A DNA stretch of 64,000 nt from Peromyscus leucopus (Eukaryota; Chordata; Mammalia; Rodentia; Cricetidae): contig NC_051075.1 of the NCBI RefSeq assembly GCF_004664715.2, forward strand, positions 25,330,215 through 25,394,214, read 5' to 3'. Position 1 is the stretch's first letter; each line of letters begins with the position of its first letter. Under the pieces are notes generated by a model, which made no database searches, had not been told where the DNA came from, and worked only from the letters and a program-made list of their open reading frames with translations. The position numbers and the translations under genes are program-made. Positions 13,753 to 25,763 of the stretch are shown here, in pieces.

Positions 13753-13915
13753 TAGGGAGACAGGGGGATGGTGGGGGAGAGGGAGAGGGATGGGGAGGGA
13801 GAGGGGGAGAGGAGGGAGGGGGCTGGGGAGGGATGGGGAGGGGTGGGGAGGGGTTGAGGGAGGGGGATGGGGAGAGAGGGGGTGGAGAGGGATGGGGAGG
13901 GATGCGGAAGGAGAG
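13753..13915 (+). repeat. G-rich GGGGA/GGGAT low-complexity tract
   Basis: About 160 bp made almost entirely of short G3-G5 runs separated by A, AT or AGA, so the + strand is nearly all purine. Dozens of G-runs make this a strong G-quadruplex candidate. The Pro/Ser-rich minus-strand frames across it are composition artefacts. Confidence 0.95.
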
Positions 13916-16211
13916 GAGTGAGTAGCAATAGTTGTAATCCAAATGATGGGAAAATTCATGACACCCAGCACCCAGGGGAACTCCTAAGGCCAGTGACAAG
14001 GCTTGTTTCGAAGTCCCAGGACCCTGGACCTTTGTCGCCATACAAAGCTCTACCTGGTGGCTCTCCAGGTGGCACTGACTCCCACAGCTGCTGATCTCCC
14101 CACCCTGCTGAGGAACCTCGCCCTGCAGGTCTGTCTCCACTGTAGGTCGGGTGAGAGAGAGGCAAGGGAAGCCCACCCTTCTTCTTCCTTGCCCGCTTGC
14201 TGGCACATTCCACTGCCACCAGCCCTGACTCAGGCACTGTTCTAGGAAGCTGTGAGGGATTCAGTAGAGAACCAGGGGTGAGGAGCTGAAATGGCTCTCC
14301 AAACCTTAAAATTTGAGTCTGTGTGCCTTTTATTGGTATTGAGGCAACTTGCCTAGAAGTGAGAAGAAAAAATATTTTGGCATAGGATGAATATTTACGA
14401 AAGAACATTTTTCATAAAATAAACATCAATTCGCCAACCATAAAAAAAATTACATGCAAGGAAAGTATCAGAGTTGTATGCCTCTCCTAGTAGGAAAGGA
14501 ATATAACTTTCCTATTCTCTTTGCAATGTATACAGTCAGATACCCCCGACCCCCCACCCCACCCTCCACCCCATCTGTTTAACCGCCAGTTGCATTGGCC
14601 TGAGCAACATAGGAAGAGTTTCTGGGACTGCTCGGAGTACATCTTCTTCCGCCTATAGTAGGGAACCAGGGATTTGAGAATAGCGTCTTCCTATAAGCTG
14701 CTAATGAATGCTCCCCCCCAACCAGCCGCGAATGAGTCGATGATGAAAGAATTAAGAACTGTTACCACTTGACTGGCTCTCCTGGTTGGATCTGTCTTTT
14801 CCAATGGGATTGACCTTTCTAGGACTTCTGCCTGCGTGAGAGGTCCCACCCCGTCACTATTTTAAGGGGATCTGTGAAAGGCTCCTTATTTCGTGTCCCT
14901 CCCCCACCCACATTAGGCCACCACTGTGTGCTAGTGCTTGAAATTAATCAAGGGCCCCTTCTAGGAAAGGGATTCCTCTTTGAGAGAAACGGAACCGGAC
15001 ACTTTGCTGCCTTCCCGCGCGCACATCTCTTGGCCCTGCCAGCCCCTCGTTTCCCAAAGCTCTCCCGAGACAAAGCCTGGCGACTCCGGGGGACGCAGCA
15101 GCGAGGAGCCCAGACCCGCTCCTGCCAGACAGCTGCTGTTTGAACCCAGTTCTGACCGTAAAATCAAAAGTGGGTCCGAGGGAAGCGGTAAACACGGTGC
15201 AATGAGCCTTTTGAAGGCAGCTGATGCCTCATTTGGGGTGACATGTTGTGGCTGATGAGTGTGGATGATGTGGGGTTTTCGATAAGTACCTCATCAGTAT
15301 CCTCATCATGCTCGTGTTGCTCTGCCGCGGCGTGTGCCCTGACTTGATTGTAATTGCCCGAATCTGCTCCCGCTGCTCAGGCGCGCACAGTAATATGCAA
15401 TAAAACAGCAAGGAGTGAATGTTAACCGTCTGAGTTCTGACACGGTGGCTCTGTGGTTCAAGATCTCCATTAAGGACTGGGGAAGGGGGGCGGAGGGGGG
15501 GCGCGGGCTGTAAGAAAAGAAGGCATCAGAAATTTCCCAGGGCCCGCTTGTGTGATGAAAGGGAAAGAACAGAAATTAGGCGCCATTTAGTCTTAGATGC
15601 TCGCAGGTAGACACTAACAGGTAGTTTACTGGCATAGACTTGTAATTAATTTTTTCCATCCCCAGGTGTCCCTGTTGGGCTCATTAGCTCTAACAGCATG
15701 CATGGCTGTCACCTTTTTCCAGATATGCCTGGTGGTCACTTTCTGCAGGGATTGCCCAACCTTCAAGCGCCCAGAGCCCAGAGTCTGCAGAAGGTTGTCC
15801 CAGGTAGAGTTGCTAAGGGGTAGTTTTTCAGAGGACTCAGAGGCAGAGCTCAGAAACATTAACCAAAGGACCACTGCCCACCAGCTCCCGTTCACCTTCA
15901 GTAGTGCCCAGGGCGGCCTGTGGTCTCCTTTGTTCTATGATGTTCACACATGTAAGGAAGCCTTAGGGGTATGCTTTGGTACCCAACCAGCTAGTGTCAG
16001 GGCGTCAGGAGACACAGCTCTAGAGGAGGAAGGAAAGGTGTGCCCACCCCAGGACTGCGCCGTCACAGGGGCAACAGAACCCTTCTGAGAAAGAGGGCTG
16101 TCAGGTGGGCACCCCTTTCCTGACTCAGGCAGGCTATTTTAAATGAGGGAGGGATGACTGGAGTCTGTCTTGAAAGGAATGAGGTCATTTTCTTTTAAAA
16201 AAATTAATATT

Positions 16212-16217
<6 letters not shown>
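13916..16217. other. Intergenic, transposon-poor
   Basis: No recognisable repeat apart from a C-rich run at about 14544-14573 and a G-run at about 15482-15503. It contains the candidate element at 15.13-15.43 kb. The 140-codon frame at 15666-16088 has no domain I recognise. Confidence 0.55.
15130..15430. promoter_or_regulatory. Candidate conserved enhancer
   Basis: Information-rich unique sequence. It has repeated GATGAG/CTCATC motifs, including the exact inverted pair ctgatgag (15252-15259) and ctcatcag (15290-15297). Also present are ttgattgtaattgcc and tatgcaaataaa-like octamer/homeodomain cores near 15395-15405. No transposon signature was seen. Enhancer function is inferred from composition, the SINE-free setting and the NKX2-1-linked locus. 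Confidence 0.4.
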
Positions 16218-16264
<47 letters not shown>

Positions 16265-16268
16265 TGTG
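16218..16268. repeat. (GT)n microsatellite
   Basis: About 23 GT units with a small interruption at the 3' end. Confidence 0.97.
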
Positions 16269-19200
16269 AGTGCAGGGGGTTGTGTCTGAATTCAAGTCTT
16301 CAAGTTTGGCAGCAAGCGCCAGGCCATTTTAACAGCCCCAGTGACATCACTTTTTGAAATTAAGGTACACTTTGTACAGTCTGGGTTCCCATGCTAGGTC
16401 TCATGATAAATATAAACACTTGACAATGTGTATAATTTCTGTATTGTAAACCTAGTTTTCTTGGTCTTAACCCCCACCCCACCCCGCCTTTAAAACCTGG
16501 GATGAATCATAAATTGTTTATCTTTTGTAAGTAATGCTACTACTCAATGTGTTATCTACGTAGAAATATACTCAAGGCATCTCAACTGAGATACCGCTAT
16601 TCATTGAGATTTCCTATTAGCTGAGTTTTGGGGGAGACAGCGGCAGGGATTTTAGAATGAGATTTTAATTACATATGAGAAGGTCTACCACTGTGTTTCT
16701 TTTTAAAGAAAGTAGAGTTTGCTTAAAGGTATTCCTTTTTTCCCTTCCCACCCCACTTTATAGTAGCGTCTTTTCGGGACATTGCAAATGACATTTGTTT
16801 AGACTGTGGGTTTTCTCCTTCTTTGAAAGAAAAAAAAAGCCTCACATTTGAAACTAATTAATTCAGCCTACACTCCCCCTTGGAAGCCCCTATACAGATG
16901 GGATTTCATTAACTGTTTGAATGTATCAGGAACTGCTTAAGAGAAACAATTCCTGCCCGTGTGGATAATTAATAGAGCAATCCCCAGAAAGACCACCTCC
17001 GCAGTAACTACCTGGCCCTTGCTTAACAAGCCTCTCAGATTTAACCTCCCCCTGCCCCTGCCCTCACCAGTCTTGCCCACAGGTAGCCAGGAGCTTCTTT
17101 TCCTGCAGGTAACTGTTTCAGCCCACTAGGTTCTGCCTAAGTCCCTGGTAGCCTTCAACTTGGACATGAGAAGAGAATGAACTTGGCCTTGTTTGCCAGT
17201 GTCTGTGATGATGTGGGAGGCAACCATTCTCTGTCCCAGGGACAAGCCTTGCTTTGAAAGTAATGGTCCCATCCATGTCTTGTTACTCGTTCAGATTTAA
17301 CCCTGAGTTTTCAGATTAAGTTCTCACACAGAGTCACCACTCTGTTCCGAACACCCCTTCAGGCAAAGTCTTTCCATTTTCTTTCTGCCTTAACCAGATG
17401 TACAGTGTCAGTGGGTGGTGCTTTGTCCAGCTGTTGCTTTTGATCCGAGAACTGGTGTGTTTCAGAGGTTGGTCATTCCTGGACAGAGCTCTGGCCCCTC
17501 TAGTCAAGTTGACATTCTACTAAGAGTCATGACATTAGCACATGACCCCTTAGCAGGTGACTTTGTCAATGAAGTATTTTAACCTCTGAAGAACAAGCAT
17601 ATTAAATGTATGCAAATTGGAACAGTTTTTAAAAAGGGGAATGAAGAATTGTATCAGAGAACTGAAAATGCATGAACCGACTCTGCTGAAAGTGTGAGAG
17701 CTCTAAATCGGCGTGCTACTGGGGAATGTTCTGGAAAGAAAAGCTAAACCAAGAAGTGTTATAAATGCAACCAGGACAGCAAAAAATTTCCTCTAAGCAA
17801 ATGATAGCAGTGTTTTTTTCTCTAGAAATTTATGATTAAGAATGTGCAAACAAATGATTTCTAAAATATATTGGTATGTATAAGATTTTCTAAGATCTGT
17901 TGTTAACTAATATTAATTCATTTATACAATGGTCCAAAGGAGTGGTGAAATGAAAAGAAGAGAGAAGTTAGTAGAACTCACTAGATACACCTATGTGCCT
18001 TTAGATTTACGTCATTCAAGTTTGGCATCTGTACACACATCTGAAGTATGTGCTTACCGTAAGTCCGAAGTCAAGGTTTAACAGAGTTTGGCCCTGGCTT
18101 TACAGTTTTCAACTGTAGCAATTAAGAAAAGGTGAAAGGAGGAAAAGGAATTACGAAATGTAAGACGCTTTAGTTAAATGGCAGGTTTAATCAGCAAGAA
18201 TGCATAAGTCAGCTTTTTGATAGAGCAGCAACCTGATTGGATCCAGGCTTAAAAGATCTGGCTGTGAATTCTGCACAAGCTGAAGGATGTGCAAAAATTG
18301 CAGCATCAACAATTCATTTCAAAAAGGAAAGAAAACGCAAACAAAATTAACCCTGGAATAGCATTACAACAGTAGTAGATAGGGTTGCCATGGGAACCAG
18401 AGAGACGCTGGGTATCAGAACTACAACCTAAGTTTACCTGGAAGGATGGATGTACAGAGGATATACTTGTGGGGCCTCATGTTATCAGCTGACTAGTGGT
18501 GTCTTCTCTGCATAGAGTCTTAGCACATGCTGTGTGCTGATAGTAGAAGAAACTAGGTCCACTTGCTTGTATATCTATGCTAAGTCAAGAATTGTTGATA
18601 CCCTATTATAGTGTTTCTTATTCAGGTAGTATGAACAGGGCTGAAAATCATCTGATGTTCCCATGTAGTTGTCTGGATCCTGGTCCTTTCCCCACGTGCT
18701 GTATATTAGGAAAACAAATGGCCAGCTATCCTACCAAGCCTCAGCATTGACTCCTAGCTGCAAAGGGAACTGGAGTTTGGTAAGATCACATGGCCTTGCA
18801 TTAAGCCAGCAAGAACCAGGGAAGCATTCCCTGAAGAACCAAATTTCAAATATGAGTTTATCTGAGCAAAGGTTTGGAGGCAAGTAAGTCTCCCCCAAAT
18901 GAGTTACCCATTCTGATAAAGGTCCCAATCTCCCTGGCATTTGGGATAGATCTTTAGGTCAGAAACAAAAATGTTCTCAAGTTAGAACCACAGCCCTGAG
19001 ATTTTGGCAAGCATTTGGACTTACTATAAGTGACTATATTCTATTCCATGGTCAGGCGAAAGGAGCTTTAGTGGCTAATGGTGGATTTTAGGGTCAGAAG
19101 GACGGTGTATTGAAGACAAGGGAGATGGTGGCCGCAGAGAAAAGCAGCCTGTGCCCTAGTGTGGAGTAAGACATCCTTATCTTTCCTAAACTTGGGACAA

Positions 19201-20149
19201 AAGAGATAAGCAAAGATCTGAGTTTCATGCACCACCTCCCCTTTGCCAATAAGGCGACCTTTAAAAGAAAAATGAATGCATAGAATAAACTAGAAGTGTG
19301 TCTCAAGACGGACAAAGGGAATGCAAAATTAAAGTCTTGATGTGAAAGGGACGGCACAATGGAACCTTGCAGATGAGATACCTTTGGAGAAAATTTCAAT
19401 TTCACTGTTTTCTTTTCTTTCTTGCTTTTTCTCCCCCTCACAGATGTGTTCTGTGGAAAGCCTGAAAGCCTTTTTTATTATTATTATTTCTTATTTTCTT
19501 TCTCTTTTCACTATGTGGTATACATTCTTTTTTCTTTAAAACCCCTCTAATGTGGAGACAGTCCCCTGTTACCCTGTTTTGTTTCTGGCAAGTAGCTGCA
19601 GTCAGCGATACTTGCATCCAATCCTCTCTTGTTTCATTTCTTATTTTCTCTCCCTTTTCCTCCCTTCCTCCTCACCTCTTATTAACCCTTATGGTTCAGG
19701 CATCCTGTGATTTACATAAAAAAGTAATTTCCTTTTATTATTTTTTTTTTAAAAAAAAGCACATCTCACTTACTTTTGGACATAAACTCAAGTTTCTGTC
19801 TATGACTTTGTGTACTAAACTAACGGGCTCAGTCTTGTTAGCAAGCAGGCAGTTCATGTTAATTTACTATACTTATCGTGATTCTGCCTATGTATTGAAG
19901 GTATTTGTAAAGGACAAAAACAAAAATGTGTTTTCATCTGAGCATTGGCTGATGTGACCCACAGTTTTCTATTCTATAAAGCTGCAAAATTGCTGCCCTT
20001 TCAGAGTCTGTAGCTCTGGGTCGGGACATGACTTGAACGTGGGATGACGGTTGTGGAAGAGAGAGGTGTATTCCACCCGGGGTGGGGGGAGACTAGGTCT
20101 TAAAATCAGAACTCTCTAGAGAGCAAAACTAAAATTTGTTTTGTATAAT
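16269..20149. other. Intergenic, transposon-poor
   Basis: Nearly 4 kb without a recognisable SINE, LINE or LTR. A candidate regulatory segment with two taattaat-type homeodomain cores sits at about 16.80-17.06 kb. No exon was seen. Confidence 0.55.
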
Positions 20150-20362
20150 TTTTCTAGATTTATTTATTGTATGCGTGAGCATTTTTATCTGCATGTCTGT
20201 AGGTGCGCAACGTGCATGCCTGGTGTTCTTGGAGGTCAGAAGAGGGTGTCTGATGCCCTGGAACTGGAGTTATAGGTGGTTGTGAAACTATGTGTGGGTG
20301 CTGGAGAGTGGAGCTCAGGTCCTCTGCCAGAGCATGTAACAGCTGAGCCATCTGGCTAGTTC
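20150..20362 (-). mobile_element. B3 (B2-family) SINE
   Basis: A reverse copy: agatttatttattgtatg at the tail end, ggaggtcagaagagggtgtc in the body, and the tRNA-derived head (agctgagccatctggctag) at the right. Confidence 0.9.
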
Positions 20363-21264
20363 AAGACACGAAAACATTAAGTTGGCTGATAATGGCCATA
20401 TCTGGAGCTTCCAGGTGTGTGGCAATGATGTTTGCATACATTCATAGTTCCCCGCTCAGAAAAACCCTGGATTTTCTCATTTGCCATGCCCTCTTGGTTC
20501 TTGAACATGTGCGTTCTGTGATATCCCTCTGTGTGCTTATGTTTTGATGCTGTGGTACAGTCTGACACTGAGAAAAACAAATGGATGTTCTAGAAAACCA
20601 GGGGTGTTGGTAGATGTAGAAGAGGTAAAGTTTTCTTTAATAATGCAAAGTCAAAGATGTAGAGTTCAGTATGTTTATTTGCCAGTGTGGGGTAGGGGGA
20701 TTCTTCCTTTATATCTACCTGGAAAGATACTAAAAAAAAGAAGAAGAAAGCCTCATTTTTCAGTTGCAGGTGTGGATTTGAAAAGGAATTGGTTGGGGGT
20801 GGGGCAGGACACAGACACAGTTGCAGGGAGGAGACAGAAGGGTAAAAATGATGCGAGTACAATCCTCATCCATGAAATTCTCAAAGATTTGTAAACAAAA
20901 GAACAATCATTGAATAAATATTCCGAGTTTATATTTGAAGTTCTGTTAGTTAAGAAGCTTGTTGAAGAATTGGTGAGTTGTGGAAAAATACTGTCTATGT
21001 GTCAACAATGGAATGTTAGCCTAGTTAACATCTTGGAAATTTCTTTTTTCTTAGTCTCCTCCACTTTAGAAGAAGAAAGCACTCTCCCTCCCCGCTTCCT
21101 CAAAGGGAAAGTTCACTTTTACTATAACATGGATTTTAATCTTTACTGATTAAGAAAATGTATAAAAGAAGCAACTGTTTGGTTGTTTTGTTTTTTAATG
21201 TGGCTTTATTTTGTTTTCTTCGTTGGGGGCAGTTTGTTGTGGCATTGGGTTTTTGTTTGCTGTT

Positions 21265-21405
21265 TTAGAAAGAACTTAAAGTTGGGTAGGCAAGGAGTGG
21301 GAGAGGATCTGGGAGGACTTGGGGAGGGGAAGAAGATGAACAAAATATTTTCAAGTTTCAAAATTGATTTAAATAATAAAAATATAATGATAATAATACT
21401 CCCCC
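21265..21405 (+). mobile_element. Rodent L1 3' end
   Basis: The text gttgggtaggcaaggagtgg, then gaggatctgggaggacttgg, an A/T-rich segment and an A-rich tail match rodent L1 3' UTR structure. Only the last ~140 bp is obvious; the upstream T/G-rich DNA may extend it to about 21180. Confidence 0.72.
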
Positions 21406-21649
21406 CAAAATAATAACTGTGAGTAAAGGGGAACGTGTGAGCTACCTGGGTTACAAAGAAGTTCCATTTCTGTGATTCTGTAGTCCCTCATCCTGTCCAG
21501 TCCACTCGAGCCACTGAAGCAGAGCAAACTTTAAATAACTGAAGTGATTACCTTGAGGGAAAAGAGATATAAGTTAATTAGAATGAAGTCGAACTGAAAA
21601 GCATTTAAAGAGACTTAGGAACAATCTTGATTACTATCTCTAAAATATG

Positions 21650-21780
21650 TTGGAAGCTGGGTCTGGAGGCACACACCTGTCATCCCAGTACTTGGGAAGA
21701 CTAAGACAGTAAAAACACAAGTTCAAAGCCAGCATCTACAACAGAGTGAGCTCAAGGCCAATCTGCACTATGTGAAACAA
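21650..21780 (+). mobile_element. Degenerate B1-like SINE
   Basis: Recognisable Alu/B1 box text (gctgggtctggaggcacacacctgtcatcccagtacttgggaag) followed by a diverged right part. It is old, and the adjacent GT microsatellite may have grown from its tail. Confidence 0.7.
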
Positions 21781-21786
21781 ATCTGT

Positions 21787-21788
<2 letters not shown>

Positions 21789-21824
<36 letters not shown>
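21789..21824. repeat. (GT)n microsatellite
   Basis: 18 GT units immediately 3' of the degenerate B1. Confidence 0.96.
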
Positions 21825-21826
<2 letters not shown>

Positions 21827-21905
21827 TAATAAATAAAAGTATTTTTAAAGTAAAATATTTTAAACTCTTTAAAAAATATTTTGAAAGTCATTTTGTTTTC
21901 CAGAT

Positions 21906-21937
21906 TAAGAAAGAAAGAGAGAGAGAAAGGAAGAAAG

Positions 21938-22007
<70 letters not shown>

Positions 22008-22018
22008 GGAAAGAGAAA
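21906..22018 (+). repeat. (GAAA)n microsatellite
   Basis: About 110 bp of GAAA tetranucleotides with a few GA interruptions at the ends. Lys/Glu/Arg-rich frames across it are artefacts. Confidence 0.97.
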
Positions 22019-24209
22019 ATGCATCAACTCCTCAGGCTGTGTGCTACCTAAACGTATGGAACATAGAACAAATGTCCAAAGTTTTTTATAGTAGCCACAG
22101 AACTACCAGTAGGACCAAAGAACAAATCATACATTCATGGAGTGTAGAACAATTGTTATCACATTTGATGTCGAGGGCATCCTCTTAAACACGTGTGAGA
22201 AAGGGCCACAGCAAATGGTCTTTCTGCAGCATGGGGACTCCTGGTCGGCAAGTTTCTCTTCTGGTTTCAGGACACTCTTCCTGTATCTTCACAGATGCCA
22301 CCTGCACCATCAGCTTCCATTTTCCATCAGGAAGGCTTCACATTCGCCTCTGTGCTATGTTTAGGGGAAAGATCGTTAGCATGAGTGATTGCAAAGCCCG
22401 TGGACCTCAAACACAGTTTTCCTCTTATTCACTAACGTGGGGATGTTGAACTGAGAAAATAATGCATCTAGGATTGCTGAGGGTATCAGATTCTTTTAAT
22501 AGACAACAGTCATTTTCTCTAACTGCCTTATGTCTCTCCGTGTCGGTCTAATAATTACATGCTATCAATTTTGTGTCATTGCCTCCGGGATTCCCTGTAT
22601 ACTCTACACCACTCCCAACTGGTTCTCTTTACCCAACACACGGTCTAATTGCTGTGTCGAAGGTTTACTTGAACCCATTTTAAATATTATACATTTGACC
22701 ATAAAATCATGCATCTGCTGTTGAGTATGCATTTATATCAAACTTACAGCTTTAAATTTCACTCAAGAATGAAGCCTCAGATTTAATGCAGGTTTTGAAT
22801 GCAGATTTACTATAAAATAAGTGAATAATAATGCCAGGTTATTTTGGAAAGTGTTCTTTTATGCATTTAATACAATCACAAAATGGTTGCCCACAGGTGG
22901 CCTTTTCAGAGGGTTAAGCCACAATGCTCCGGACAAAAAGGACACTAGACTCTAATGTTCTTCAGAATTTAAAAAGCTGTTCGCTTGCTTTTGTGAATTT
23001 TCAGATTTAGCCATGTCCATTATTGTCAAGCCCCAAATGCAGGACATTCTTTTTTGACATTTTGCCCTAAATAGACACTGACCGAGGCTGACTCTCCAAC
23101 TAGCTGTTTTGTCCCACAAGCGGAAACTAGTTGTGAACAATGAGCAGGCATTCTTGGTACTTAAATAGCTAAGGAATAGGCCAGTTTAGACAGGGCAGCA
23201 ACTCTGGCACATTCTGGGTTAACAAAAGTGTGTTTGACAAAAGATGAATTTCTTTCCCTATATTTCCCCCAAAAGTAAGTATTTAATTATGTCTTAACAC
23301 ATTTTCTTCTTCTTCTTTCTTTTTTTTTTTTTTTTTTTTTTTTTTTGCCTAGAGGATTATATGCCCCAGTGACAAGCTCATTCACTTTCTGAGGTTATCA
23401 TGTGGCATTAAAGACCATAGCATTTAAATCCTGCTACAAAACAGACTATTCTTTAACCAAATAATTATTCACTTAAGAGAAAAGGATTAAGATACATATG
23501 GGGTTTCATTGCAGGGCTAATATTACATTGTAGTGCTAGCATTTTGTAAGATGAAATTGTTTATGAAGCTTATGGGAAAATTGAAAAAGGTGGCAATGCC
23601 TTTTTCTAAGCAAAGGATTTGGATATATTAAATATATGAGAAAAATGTTTCAAAGGGGGTAATTCATAAATAGAGGAAAATAAAACAACCTTTATATTAA
23701 AATATATGACTTAAAGCATAACTTTGAACGAGTGGTATAACTTCCTAACCATCCTTATAAAAACTAGCCTTTTCAATTGCACTCTTAGAAATACTAATAT
23801 GTGCAAAGCATGGGCTCACTTACATTTCTGTAAAGCTAAACAGTCCTTCACTTGAAGAAAGAGTCTAGTAATAGGTATTTGTGAGAAGGGGATAAATAAT
23901 ACTTGATGAAATGAATAGATTGAAGTAATGTATATGAAATAAATTTCTACTCATTTTCAATAAATGAATAGAAAAAAATAACTGAAGTAGTTTTTGTCTA
24001 GGGGATATCACAGTAAGAAAACCCTAATTTAGGTGTTTTATATAAAAATGCAGTTTGGGGGATGTCCTGATCTGTTCCCGATTCAGTTATATCACCTTGG
24101 CCATTGGTATCAACAGCGCAGCTCAAAGAACAGCAACATTTGGAATGGGAAACTGGAGGCATTGGAGACTGACCTTCACAATCATCAAGAGGAAAGAGGA
24201 GACATTACA
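22019..24209. other. Intergenic, no gene seen
   Basis: AT-rich unique DNA with a pyrimidine tract ending in a long T-run at 23303-23346. No SINE or exon recognised. Confidence 0.5.
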
Positions 24210-24225
24210 TATGGTGAGGATTTTT

Positions 24226-24385
24226 TTTTTTTTTTTTTGGTTTTTCGAGACAGGGTTTCTCTGTGTAGCTTTGCGCCTTTCCTGGGACTCACTTGGTAGC
24301 CCAGGCTGGCCTCAAACTCACAGAGATCCGCCTGGCTCTGCCTCCCGAGTGCTGGGATTAAAGGTGTGCGCCACCACTGCCCGGC
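24226..24385 (-). mobile_element. B1 SINE with target-site duplication
   Basis: A near-complete reverse B1, from the T-run through gagacagggtttctctgtgtag to the ggattaaaggtgtgcgccac end. It is of the younger cricetid-type subfamily (gctttgcgcctttcctgggactcacttgg). The 16-bp duplication tatggtgaggattttt flanks it at 24210-24225 and 24386-24401, exact in both copies, so the insertion is recent. Confidence 0.97.
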
Positions 24386-24795
24386 TATGGTGAGGATTTT
24401 TAAACCTCCCTCTGTTATTATAAGTGTGTCTTTGTCCCTGTTGTCAGAAATAAATGGATGTTTTCCAAGTAGACCTTTCAGTGGGTAAGACACAGAGTCT
24501 TTTAGGGACAGGGCTCTCCAAATATGTTTTGCTCATAATTTTTGTTAGACTTCCTAATGAACTTTTGCCCTTCAAGGATTCCAAAGTTTTCTACTCTAGA
24601 GGATCCCAGCTTAAATTACTTAAAATGTGCTTTATTTTAAGAGTAGATACGTTTCCCTATGTAAAGTTGGGTTAGCAGGATTGCGGTTAGGCTAGGGAAT
24701 GCTCAACACCTTGCCTTTTACCACTTCCCATTGGCTCTCGCTCAGGTTTGAGGCTCCTGTTTAACTGCAAAGGAGTCTGGGAAGTGTAGTTTATT

Positions 24796-25135
24796 AGTTA
24801 CTTTTCTCCTGCTGTGATAAAATACCATGACCAAATATATATATTAAAAAAAAAGAGAGAGAGAGTTTATTTTGGCTTACAATTCCAGAAGAATTGGAGT
24901 TCATCATGGCCGGTAGGTATGGCAGGAAACTGAGAGATCCACCACCACAGCATGAAGCTGAGAGAGCAAGCTGGAAGCAGAAGGAGGCTATACAATTTCA
25001 AAGCTCACCCCTGACTGAATTACTTCCTGTGTCAAGGCTACACTGCCTGATCCTTCCCAAACAGTGCCACCAACTAGGAACCAAGTGTTCAAATACCAGA
25101 GCCGATGGGGGACATTCCTCATTCAAGCCACCACA
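24796..25135 (-). mobile_element. ORR1/MT-type ERVL-MaLR solo LTR
   Basis: In reverse it starts TGTGGTGGCTTGAATGAGGAA, the MaLR LTR opening, and ends near ttatcacagcaggagaaaag. The middle contains gccaaaataaactctct, the expected poly(A) region of an ORR1 LTR. The 89-codon + frame inside it is not a gene. Confidence 0.85.
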
Positions 25136-25138
25136 GGA

Positions 25139-25720
25139 CATTTTTACTCAGATCCAAAAATGAAAATAATGGTCGATGATATTCTAACATATCTCTGCCA
25201 AAATGATCTTTAGCAAATGATTAACTTGCCTTTCCCCTCAATTGTTGAAATGTATCATTGATGAGCTGGGCTTATGTGTATAGGCATCACCAGTGTCTTT
25301 GTGACTTCATAGACTAAATGGTTCCTTAGCACTTTGGGACAATTATTAAAATACCCTTCCAGCTTTTATGAAGCATTTTAACTGATCTGGATTTGAGGGG
25401 AAACACTTCTAATTAGCTACTGAAAGCATATTTTAAAATAAGCTATTTACCTAATAAGTAGTGACCCTAAAACTTGTTCTTGCCTATGCAAATCTTACGT
25501 CTAAACATACAATGAAATGTTAATTTGTAAAGTAAATGCTCAGGAAAGGAAGCTGAAAAATGTTTTATAGATATTGTGGGATTCCTGTGATGTAATGATC
25601 TCAAATAAGACTATACGAGCATGAGACATGTACTACTAAAAGAAGTTGTTCATTGAAAAATATCAGAGACAATGCTGGCAGAGAAGTATTTGAGTGGATT
25701 ATGGCTTTCTGGATCATCAA

Positions 25721-25763
<43 letters not shown>

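Noticed and set aside
13694..14408. Pro/Ser-rich minus-strand frames of 150-170 codons
   Set aside because: They exist because the G-rich tract has almost no stop codons on the complementary strand.
15666..16088. 140-codon + frame with a hydrophobic N-terminus
   Set aside because: The hydrophobic start hints at a signal peptide, but there is no family resemblance, promoter or poly(A) context. The composition matches surrounding non-coding DNA.
24033..24493. Frames of about 100 codons on both strands
   Set aside because: They are translations of the B1 element at 24226-24385.
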